Shown here: positions 56,896 through 64,000 of the stretch, in pieces
Layout of the letters: each line of letters opens with the position of its first letter
How positions within the stretch are numbered: position 1 is the first letter of the stretch
Assembly (NCBI GenBank): GCA_004322045.1
Contig: SCRN01000040.1
Location: forward strand, 248,001-312,000
Source: Paraburkholderia sp.
GTDB taxonomy: Bacteria; Pseudomonadota; Gammaproteobacteria; Burkholderiales; Burkholderiaceae
Length of the DNA: 64,000 bases
Reading direction: 5' to 3'
Position numbers and translations under genes: made by a program
Notes under the pieces: model-generated
The model's input: the letters and a program-made list of their open reading frames with translations, nothing else
What the model was told of the DNA's origin: nothing
The model's database searches: none

Positions 56896-57981
56896 TCAGG
56901 CGTGTGACGCCCCTTCCCCCGAAGTCGAATCGATCACCTTGAAGCGCGAGCGCTTTTGCGCGCGAATCACGGCTTGATAAGCCTCGACGTATTGCCGCGC
57001 CATGTGGTGCGACGTGAACCGTTCCTCGAAGCGCTGCCGCACACGCGAACGCGGCAACGTATGCAATCGGTTCACGGCCGCGACCGCGCTGATTTCGTCT
57101 TCCACGATGAAACCCGAGAAGCCTTCGTCGATCACTTCCGGCACGGAGCCGCGGTTGAAGGCGATCACGGGCGTGCCGCACGCCATCGCTTCGATCATGA
57201 CGAGCCCGAACGGCTCCGGCCAGTCGACGGGGAACAGCAGCGCATGGGCGCCCGACAAGAACTCGGCCTTTTGATCGTCGGCGATTTCTCCGATGAATTC
57301 GACATGCGGCAGATCGAAGAGCGGTTTGATCTCGCGCTCGAAATACTCGCGGTCGGCGGCATCGATCTTGGCGGCGACGCGAATCGGCAGGCCGCAATGC
57401 GCGGCAATGCGAATCGCCGTGTCGACGCGCTTCTCCGGCGAGATACGGCCGAGGAAAGCCAGGTACTTCTGCTCCACCGGCTGGGGCGTATAAAGCGCCT
57501 CGGGCAGCCCGTGATAGACCGTGGAAAGCCATTTGGCCTGCGGCATCGGGTGGCGCTGTGCGTTCGATATGGAAATGACGGGCGCGGTATTGAACGTGTC
57601 GAATACCGGCTGTTGCTCGGGCAAATCCAACCGGCCGTGGAGCGTCGTGACGAACGGTGTCTCTTGGCGCTTGAATAGCGAGAACGAGTAATAGTCCATA
57701 TGAAAATGCAGGACGTCGAACTCCTCGGCGCGCCGGCGCACGAGTTCCATGAGCAACATATGCGGCGCGATGCGGTCGCGAATGGCGGGGTCGAGCCGTA
57801 GCGCGCGGGGCCAGACGGCCTCGAGCTTTGCGCTTGTTTTCGAGTCGCCGCTCGCGAACAGCGTCACGTCATGGCCCAGATCGACGAGCGCTTCGGTGAT
57901 ATACGAGACGACGCGCTCCGTGCCGCCGTACAGCTTGGGCGGCACCGATTCGGTCAGCGGCGCGATTTGGGCAATTCTCAT
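56896..57981 (-). CDS. Glycosyltransferase family 4 protein
   Basis: MRIAQIAPLTESVPPKLYGGTERVVSYITEALVDLGHDVTLFASGDS...EPFGLVMIEAMACGTPVIAFNRGSVPEVIDEG. Confidence 0.93.
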   Translation of the reverse strand: MRIAQIAPLTESVPPKLYGGTERVVSYITEALVDLGHDVTLFASGDSKTSAKLEAVWPRALRLDPAIRDRIAPHMLLMELVRRRAEEFDVLHFHMDYYSFSLFKRQETPFVTTLHGRLDLPEQQPVFDTFNTAPVISISNAQRHPMPQAKWLSTVYHGLPEALYTPQPVEQKYLAFLGRISPEKRVDTAIRIAAHCGLPIRVAAKIDAADREYFEREIKPLFDLPHVEFIGEIADDQKAEFLSGAHALLFPVDWPEPFGLVMIEAMACGTPVIAFNRGSVPEVIDEGFSGFIVEDEISAVAAVNRLHTLPRSRVRQRFEERFTSHHMARQYVEAYQAVIRAQKRSRFKVIDSTSGEGASHA

Positions 57982-58243
57982 TCGATCGACTCCATGCAAG
58001 AAGGACTTCGGCTCGCTCTCAGCGCGAGCGGGTCCGGCCGGTTGCTCGGCCGCGCTAGGTCGTCGTTCCATGCGGAACCCACCGGACGCGGCACCCTTGG
58101 CCTCAATTATTTGGTACGACGCGGCCATCGTCCCGCGTCTTTTCATTTACTGCGCGCTGTTACAGTCGTGAAACAGGCGTCGGGCGGGCGTCGAGCATGT
58201 CGCGAGCGGTACCGTCCCGCGCGTCATGCCCGCCGTCCCTGGC

Positions 58244-59620
58244 TCAAGGCCCCCGCAAATCGGCCAGGAACGTGTCGCGCCAAACGCCGAGGTCGTTTCG
58301 TCGCAGCACCGCCATATTGACTTCGTGGCGATGTTTGCGTTCCGCAAGCGGCATCGACAGCGCGCGCTCGAGCGCCTCGGACATGCCTGCGATGTCGTGC
58401 GGATTGACGATGAGCGCTGCGCATAGCTCGGCGGCGGCGCCCGCAAACTCGGACAACACCAGCACGCCGGGATCGTCGGGGTTCTGCGCAGCGATGTACT
58501 CTTTTGCGACCAGATTCATCCCGTCGCGAAGCGGCGTGACGAAGCCGACCTGCGACTCGCGGCACATCGACATCAAATGCGAGCGCGCGAAGCGCTGGTT
58601 CAGATAGCGGATCGGCGTGTAGTTTAACCCCGAGTAGCGGCCATTGATGCGCCCGGCCTCGTATTCGAGGTTGTGACGGATGCGCTGATAGCTTTCCACA
58701 TCTGCCCGCGTGGGCGGGGCCACCTGAACGAAGGTGACGTTCTCGCGCCACTGCGGCGCGCGCTCGAGCAGTTGCTCGAAGGCGCGGAATCGTTCGATCA
58801 ACCCCTTCGAATAATCGAGGCGATCGACGCTCATGACGAGCTTTCGGCCTTCGAGGCTGTGCTTCAGTTCGAGCACTTGCTGACGGCTCTCGTTGCGAGC
58901 GGCTTCCTGCTGAATTTCGTCCGGAAACACGCCGATCCGGTACACGCCGGTGCGAAGACGGCGCCCGTAGGCCTGCACTACGCCATCGTCGTCGACCGTG
59001 CCGCCGGCATAACGGACGATGTAGTCGTGGAACGCCACGCGATCGGTGTCGGTTTGAAAGCCCACCAAGTCGTAACAGCAGAGCGACTTGATGAGATCCT
59101 GGTGGGGCGGCACGTTCAGCAGGATCTGGGGAGACGGAAACGGCGTATGCAGGAAAAAGCCGATGCGGTTGCGCAGGCCTTCGCGCCGCAACGCCTCGGC
59201 AAACGGGATCAAGTGGTAATCGTGGACCCAGACGATGTCGTCGGGCTCGGCGAGCTTGGCGAGCTTGTGCGCCAGCCAGGCATTGACGCGCCGGTAGCCC
59301 GCGTATTCCTCGCGCTCATAAGCGGCCAGGTCGTTGCGATAGTGGAACACGGGCCACAGCGTCGCATTAGAAAAGCCGCGGTAATACTGATCGTAATCGC
59401 GCCGCGTCAGCCCGACGGTGGCGAACGTCACCGGGCCTTCGTCCTTGAGCGTGGGCCCCGCGTTGGCGACGGCTTCGCTGACCACGTCGCCGCTCCAGCC
59501 GAACCATACGCCGCCCATGTCCTTGAGCGCACTGAAGATGCCGACAGCGAGCCCCCCCGCCGAGCCCTTGGTCTCGGTGGGCGTTGCCACGCGGTTCGAT
59601 ACGGCGATCAGTCGGCCCAT
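58244..59620 (-). CDS. otsA: Alpha,alpha-trehalose-phosphate synthase
   Basis: MGRLIAVSNRVATPTETKGSAGGLAVGIFSALKDMGGVWFGWSGD...IVWVHDYHLIPFAEALR...VMSVDRLDYSKGLIERFRAFE...VTPLRDGMNLVAKEY. Confidence 0.96.
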   Translation of the reverse strand: MGRLIAVSNRVATPTETKGSAGGLAVGIFSALKDMGGVWFGWSGDVVSEAVANAGPTLKDEGPVTFATVGLTRRDYDQYYRGFSNATLWPVFHYRNDLAAYEREEYAGYRRVNAWLAHKLAKLAEPDDIVWVHDYHLIPFAEALRREGLRNRIGFFLHTPFPSPQILLNVPPHQDLIKSLCCYDLVGFQTDTDRVAFHDYIVRYAGGTVDDDGVVQAYGRRLRTGVYRIGVFPDEIQQEAARNESRQQVLELKHSLEGRKLVMSVDRLDYSKGLIERFRAFEQLLERAPQWRENVTFVQVAPPTRADVESYQRIRHNLEYEAGRINGRYSGLNYTPIRYLNQRFARSHLMSMCRESQVGFVTPLRDGMNLVAKEYIAAQNPDDPGVLVLSEFAGAAAELCAALIVNPHDIAGMSEALERALSMPLAERKHRHEVNMAVLRRNDLGVWRDTFLADLRGP

Positions 59621-59642
59621 GGTTCGCTGGATGCGCAGGCGG

Positions 59643-60029
59643 CTAGTCGCCCTTGCACGGGAAGCTTTTCTCGAGCCCGAGCGAGACGGCCGTGCTTGCG
59701 TTATAGCCGGCGGCATCGGGGTTGTCGGCGACGTACCGGCGAACCGCGTCCACCAGCCGTTGCGGCTCGATCCGATCCGGCAGGCAGAAATACTGGCCCA
59801 CGCGGGGGCCGGTCGTGCCGCCGATGGCGTCGATCGTATTGAATACGCCGTCTGCAGCCCCCTTGATATAGGACACGCAAGCCGCCCGCGAGATCGCGTC
59901 GGTTTGGCTGCACAGCTTATGCAAATCGCCGGCCGTGAACTTGCCCCCCCCGAGCGTGGCCGTCGTCGGCGCCGCCATCGCGGCAAGCGGCAGCGCCAAC
60001 GTGCCCGCGCATATCAAAGCCCGCAACAT
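59643..60029 (-). CDS. Rap1a/Tai family immunity-like periplasmic protein
   Basis: Signal peptide; FTAGDLHKLCSQTDAISRAACVSYIKGAADGVFNTID...YFCLPDRIEPQRLVDAVRRYVADNPDAAGYNASTAVSLGLEKSFPC. Confidence 0.85.
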   Translation of the reverse strand: MLRALICAGTLALPLAAMAAPTTATLGGGKFTAGDLHKLCSQTDAISRAACVSYIKGAADGVFNTIDAIGGTTGPRVGQYFCLPDRIEPQRLVDAVRRYVADNPDAAGYNASTAVSLGLEKSFPCKGD

Positions 60030-60102
60030 AATCTTCCTTTTCTCCGAGCGGTGAACACGTACTGCGCATTGCCCCGGCAAAGCGCGCCGAAGCGAAAAGT
60101 AT

Positions 60103-60843
60103 TTATTTTGCACCGTTTTGAGCCGGAATAGCTGCCCCAGATGCAGCGGAAGCGGCGGCCGCCTCCCGCGCGTACATGTCCCGCAACCCCTCGGCCACGT
60201 CCTTGGCGTGGTAGCGCGTGGCGAAATCGAGCGCCGTCAAGCCGAGTTGATTCTTCACGCGCGAATCGGCGCCCGCATCGAGCAGCACTTTGACGGTCGA
60301 AAGATGATTGCCGCGCGCGGCCATCATCAGAGGCGTCGTGCCGTTCGGCGAGCCGGCGTCGATATAGGCAGAGTTGTCGAGGAGCAGTTGCACGATGTCG
60401 TCGTGACCGTTCGCAGCGGCGTAATGAAGTGGCGCCCAGCCCTTCTTGTTCACCTCTGCCCCCTTCGCGATCAGCGCTTTCACCAGATCGGCATCGCCGT
60501 TGAGCGCCGCGAGCATCATTGCGTTTTCGCCCGCGGCGTCGAGCTTTTCGACGTCCGTCTTCGAATCGGCCATGAGCGCCTTGGCGACTTTATCCGATTT
60601 TTCGCGCGCCGCCAGCACGATGAGCGGCATGCCCTGCTTGTCGGTCGCGTTCGGATTGGCGCCATGCGCGAGCGCCTTTTGCACCGCATTCACGTCGTCG
60701 AATTTGACGGCTTTGACGAGCGAATCGACGTCCGATGCGTGCGCCGCAACGGCGAGCGAAGCAAGCGCGCCCGCACAGGCGAGGGCGGCGGACCGGTGCA
60801 ACATGCGGCGGAAGATGAACGGCAGCGACGAGTGCGTGAACAT
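60103..60843 (-). CDS. Secreted/periplasmic ankyrin-repeat protein
   Basis: Signal peptide and ANK repeats (GWAPLHYAAANGHDDIVQLLLDNSAYIDAGSPNGTTPLMMAARGNHLSTVKVLLDAGADSRVKN). Confidence 0.93.
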   Translation of the reverse strand: MFTHSSLPFIFRRMLHRSAALACAGALASLAVAAHASDVDSLVKAVKFDDVNAVQKALAHGANPNATDKQGMPLIVLAAREKSDKVAKALMADSKTDVEKLDAAGENAMMLAALNGDADLVKALIAKGAEVNKKGWAPLHYAAANGHDDIVQLLLDNSAYIDAGSPNGTTPLMMAARGNHLSTVKVLLDAGADSRVKNQLGLTALDFATRYHAKDVAEGLRDMYAREAAAASAASGAAIPAQNGAK

Positions 60844-60904
60844 AGTTGAGTTTTGTTTACCTTTGTTTGGTCGTATCGGGGGTTCGGTTTCGCTTCAATC
60901 TCGC

Positions 60905-61696
60905 TCAAACGCCATGTGGCGCCGGAATGCGGAACAAGCGAAAGAAATTTTGTGTCGTCGCGGCGCCGAGTTCCGTGTCGAGCATGCCGCGCGCCTGCGC
61001 GATGTAACGTCCGACATAACTGACGTACGCAGGTTCATTGGGCTTGCCGCGATATGGCACGGGCGCCAAATAGGGGGAATCCGTTTCGATCAGAAGCCGT
61101 TCGAGCGGCACCCTGCGGGCAACGTCTTGCACGTCTGTCGCGCTCTTGAAGGTAACGATGCCGGAAAGCGAAATGTAAAAATTCTGAGCCAAGGCGCGTT
61201 CGGCCACCGCCCACGGCTCCGTGAAGCAGTGCATGACGCCGCCGGGCACGTGCGCCTCTTCTTCCTCCATGATGCGCAGCGTGTCGTCCGCCGATGCACG
61301 CGTATGGACGATAAGCGGCTTCATCGTCGTCTTCGCCGCGCGGATATGCGTGCGAAACCGCTCGCGTTGCCATTCGAGGTCGGCGATCGATCTTCCTTCT
61401 AGGCGGTAATAGTCCAAGCCGGTCTCGCCAATGGCGACCACCTTCGGATGAGCGGCAAGCTCGATCAGTTCGGCAAGCGTCGGCTCACGCGCGTCCTCGT
61501 GGTCCGGGTGCACGCCCACGGACGCATACACGTTTTCATACGCCTGCGCGACCTTCAACACGCTCGGCAGCGTTTCGAAGTCGACGCTGACGCATAGCGC
61601 GTGCGTCACATCATGGGTGCGCATGTTTTCGAGCACCTGCGGCAGGCGCTCGACCAGACCTTCGAAATTGATGTGGCAATGCGAATCGACGAACAT
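60905..61696 (-). CDS. TatD family hydrolase
   Basis: MFVDSHCHINFEGL...VYASVGVHPDHE...VAIGETGLDYYR...PLIVHTRAS...GVMHCFTEPW...LLIETDSPYLAPVPYRGKPNEPAYV. Confidence 0.96.
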   Translation of the reverse strand: MFVDSHCHINFEGLVERLPQVLENMRTHDVTHALCVSVDFETLPSVLKVAQAYENVYASVGVHPDHEDAREPTLAELIELAAHPKVVAIGETGLDYYRLEGRSIADLEWQRERFRTHIRAAKTTMKPLIVHTRASADDTLRIMEEEEAHVPGGVMHCFTEPWAVAERALAQNFYISLSGIVTFKSATDVQDVARRVPLERLLIETDSPYLAPVPYRGKPNEPAYVSYVGRYIAQARGMLDTELGAATTQNFFRLFRIPAPHGV

Positions 61697-61714
61697 CGTG
61701 AATCCTATCGAACT

Positions 61715-62746
61715 TCAAACGAACAAATCGCGGTAGCCCAGAAACAGCGACTCGAACACGAGCCGCGCATTGAGCGGATGATTTTCCACTGCGCGCTCGC
61801 GCGTGACAGTCTTCATGAATCGCGCAAAGGCATTGGCGTCGATGCGCGCGGCGCACTGCGCCAGTTCCCGCTGGGCCGCCGGAAAGTAACGAGGCCGCTG
61901 CGCCGCCCGCTCGGCAACGAGATCGTAGAGCCAACGCTGCAGCCAGCCGAGCACCACGGCAACCGGCAGCTTTTGTAATGCTTCACCACAGGCGAATGCG
62001 TCGCACGCGGGCCCCGCGGCCAATTGCTTGAGCGTGAACTCGCGCAGCCCGCGGTTCTCGTCGGCGGCCAACGCGAGCGCCGCGAGCGGCGCGCCGCCGG
62101 CCTCGGCCAGCAGCGCGGGCGCATCGGCCACGCCTTGTTCGGCGAGCCAGGCGCGCGCTTGCTGCGCCGAAGGCGTCGACATCGGCCATTGCCGACAGCG
62201 GCTGACGATGGTCGGCAGCAAACGGTCCACGCGCGCCGACACGAGCAGGAACACGACGCCGGCCGGCGGTTCTTCCAGCGTCTTGAGCAACGCGTTGGCC
62301 GAGGCGGCATTGAGCGCGTCTGCCGGATAGACGAGCACGACGCGCGCGCCGCCTCGATGCGCGCCGATACCGCAAAAATCGAGCAACGCACGCACTTGCT
62401 CGATCTTGATCTCCTTGCTGAGCGTGCGCGTTTTCTTGCCCTCTTCGCCCTCGGCCTTGTCATCGGCGCCGCCTGAAACCGCGCCTATCGCTTCGCCGGC
62501 CAGCGCCTCGGGCAGTAAGGCCCGATAGTCGGGATGGTTGCCCTGCACGAACCAATTGCAGGCGACGCATTGGCCGCAGGGCTCGCCGTTGGCCGTCGGC
62601 GCTTCGCAGAGCATGCCTTGCGCCAGATGCTGCGCGAAGCGCAACTTGCCGATGCCTGCCTGACCGTAAAGAAGCAAGGCGTGCGGCCATTGAGCGCGCA
62701 AGCGCTGCAGGCGGTCCCAGTCGTCGTGCTGCCACGGATAGATCAT
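61715..62746 (-). CDS. holB: DNA polymerase III subunit delta'
   Basis: YPWQHDDWDRLQRLRAQWPHALLLYGQAGIGKLRFAQHLAQGMLCE...CVACNWFVQGNHPDYRALLPE...SANALLKTLEEPPAGVVFLLVSARVDRLLPTIVSRC. Confidence 0.95.
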   Translation of the reverse strand: MIYPWQHDDWDRLQRLRAQWPHALLLYGQAGIGKLRFAQHLAQGMLCEAPTANGEPCGQCVACNWFVQGNHPDYRALLPEALAGEAIGAVSGGADDKAEGEEGKKTRTLSKEIKIEQVRALLDFCGIGAHRGGARVVLVYPADALNAASANALLKTLEEPPAGVVFLLVSARVDRLLPTIVSRCRQWPMSTPSAQQARAWLAEQGVADAPALLAEAGGAPLAALALAADENRGLREFTLKQLAAGPACDAFACGEALQKLPVAVVLGWLQRWLYDLVAERAAQRPRYFPAAQRELAQCAARIDANAFARFMKTVTRERAVENHPLNARLVFESLFLGYRDLFV

Positions 62747-62806
62747 CGTCGAACCTTCATGCGGGTGGATGCGGTCGCCTCACGTTGCGCGGTGCGTTCA
62801 GAGCGT

Positions 62807-63427
62807 TCAGAGCGCATCGATGATCTCGCCGAGCACTGCCCGGATGCGTTCGATGCTTTGGGAGGCATCGACGATCGCAAAACGGTATGGCGCCTCTTGT
62901 GCCCGGCGCAGATATTCGGCGCGCGTGCGAGCGAAAAACGCCTCCGTTTCGCGTTCGAACTTGTCGGGCGAGCGCGCCGCGCCGCGGCGGGCGCTAGCCG
63001 TGTCGGGCGGCAAATCGAACAGCACGGTCAGATCGGGCTCGAATCCGCCCTGCACCCAGCGCTCGAGCGTCTCGAGCTTGTCGCGGGGCAAGCCGCGGCC
63101 GCCGCCTTGATAGGCGAAGGTGGCATCGGTGAAACGATCGGAGAGCACCCAATCGCCGCGCGCGAGCGCGGGCTCGATGACCTGGGCCAGATGCTCGCGT
63201 CGCGCGGCGAACATGAGCAAGGCCTCGGTCTCGAGATCCATTCGCTCGTGCAGCAACAGTTCGCGCAGCGACTCGCCAAGGGCCGTGCCACCCGGTTCGC
63301 GCGTCGTGACGACGGCGCGGCCGAGGGCCGACACCTTGCGTTCGAGGCGCTCGCGAAACCAGGAAAGGTGCGTCGTCTTGCCGGCCCCGTCGATGCCCTC
63401 GAACGTGATGAATTTGCCACGCGCCAT
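62807..63427 (-). CDS. tmk: dTMP kinase
   Basis: [29 protein letters not shown]...[21 protein letters not shown]...[17 protein letters not shown]. Confidence 0.96.
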   Translation of the reverse strand: MARGKFITFEGIDGAGKTTHLSWFRERLERKVSALGRAVVTTREPGGTALGESLRELLLHERMDLETEALLMFAARREHLAQVIEPALARGDWVLSDRFTDATFAYQGGGRGLPRDKLETLERWVQGGFEPDLTVLFDLPPDTASARRGAARSPDKFERETEAFFARTRAEYLRRAQEAPYRFAIVDASQSIERIRAVLGEIIDAL

Positions 63428-64000
63428 TTATTGCTGTCCTCGAATGTATTTGTCGACCGCTCGGTTGTGATCGCCGAGCGTTTCGGAAAAGACGCTGCTG
63501 CCGTCGCCGCGCGATACGAAATACAGTGCGCTCGTCTGCGCGGGATTCACCGCCGCCTGCAGCGATGCGATGCCCGGCAGCGCGATCGGCGTGGGCGGCA
63601 GGCCGCGGCGCGTGTACGTGTTGTAAGGTGTGTCGCTTTGCAAGTCGCGCTTGCGCAAATGGCCATCGTAGCTCGCGCCTAGGCCGTAAATCACGGCCGG
63701 GTCGGTCTGCAGCGGCATGCCGATGCGCAGCCGGTTCGCGAAGACGGCCGACACGAGCGGCCGATCGCCCGCCTTGCCCGTCTCCTTCTCGATCAACGAC
63801 GCCATGGTGAGCGCCTCGTATGGCGAACGATACGGCAAGCCGGGCACACGTGCTGCCCATGCGGCGCTCAGCCGTTGCTGCATCAGCCGGTACGCCCGCC
63901 GATAGACGTTCAAATCGCTCGTTCCCTTGTCGAACAGGTAAGTATCGGGGAAGAACAATCCTTCCGCGTTGGCGTTGGCGTTGGCGGCCTGCGGGTTGCT
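63428..64000 (-). CDS. mltG: Endolytic transglycosylase MltG (C-terminal part; gene starts beyond window)
   Basis: EGLFFPDTYLFDKGTSDLNVYRRAYRLMQ...ALTMASLIEKETGKAGDRPLVSAVFANRLRIGMPLQTDPAVIYGLG...SDTPYNTYTRRGLPPTPIALPGIASLQAAVNPA; frame open to window end. Confidence 0.94.
   Translation of the reverse strand, partial: SNPQAANANANAEGLFFPDTYLFDKGTSDLNVYRRAYRLMQQRLSAAWAARVPGLPYRSPYEALTMASLIEKETGKAGDRPLVSAVFANRLRIGMPLQTDPAVIYGLGASYDGHLRKRDLQSDTPYNTYTRRGLPPTPIALPGIASLQAAVNPAQTSALYFVSRGDGSSVFSETLGDHNRAVDKYIRGQQ

Noticed and set aside
60905-63427. tatD-holB-tmk-mltG as a novel cluster
   Set aside because: Conserved housekeeping arrangement in proteobacteria
1-64000. CRISPR arrays, rRNA and tRNA genes
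   Set aside because: No regularly spaced repeats, rRNA-like conserved blocks or tRNA cloverleaf sequences were recognised by eye; a tRNAscan-SE/minced run would be needed to be certain

Overview
High-GC Burkholderiales-type chromosome window (Paraburkholderia/Trinickia-like gene content; taxon is inferred). Layout: (1) 0-11 kb, the tail of a type VI secretion (T6SS) operon: tssA(partial)-tssB-tssC-hcp-tssE-tssF-tssG-vgrG, then a small gp5/VgrG-OB-like DUF6484-type protein and a TPR protein of unknown function. (2) 11.0-15.9 kb, a PAAR-Rhs effector whose C-terminal toxin looks like a zinc-dependent nucleic-acid deaminase (HAE ... PVCEGC) followed by two tandem helix-turn-helix-like repeats. 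No co-directional immunity gene is visible. (3) 16.0-18.2 kb, a lower-GC patch with a convergent ELM1/DUF1022-like ORF, an IS21-like repeat end and a possible dif/Xer-like palindrome, suggesting an island boundary. (4) 18.2-20.9 kb, a cupredoxin, two TPM-domain proteins and LemA. (5) 21.2-36.2 kb, a cluster resembling the Burkholderia low-oxygen-activated (lxa) locus: SulP, Acg-type nitroreductase, LOG, beta-CASP MBL, Hsp20, PhaB, three universal stress proteins, cytochrome c, PhaC, Pta/Ptb and AckA. It carries at least six FNR/ANR-like palindromes (TTGAY-N4-RTCAA), all in promoter regions. (6) 36.4-39.4 kb, arsenite oxidase AioBA. (7) 2OG-Fe(II) oxygenase and the SpoVR-YeaH-PrkA module. (8) MCP, the rbsBACRK ribose locus, a SYLF lipoprotein, GT4, OtsA, an orphan Rap1a/Tai immunity-like protein, an ankyrin protein, TatD, HolB, Tmk and MltG (partial). 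Top candidate for something undescribed: the Rhs deaminase-tandem-HTH effector with its non-EagR accessory genes. No searches were run; all family calls come from reading the sequence and remembered family motifs.
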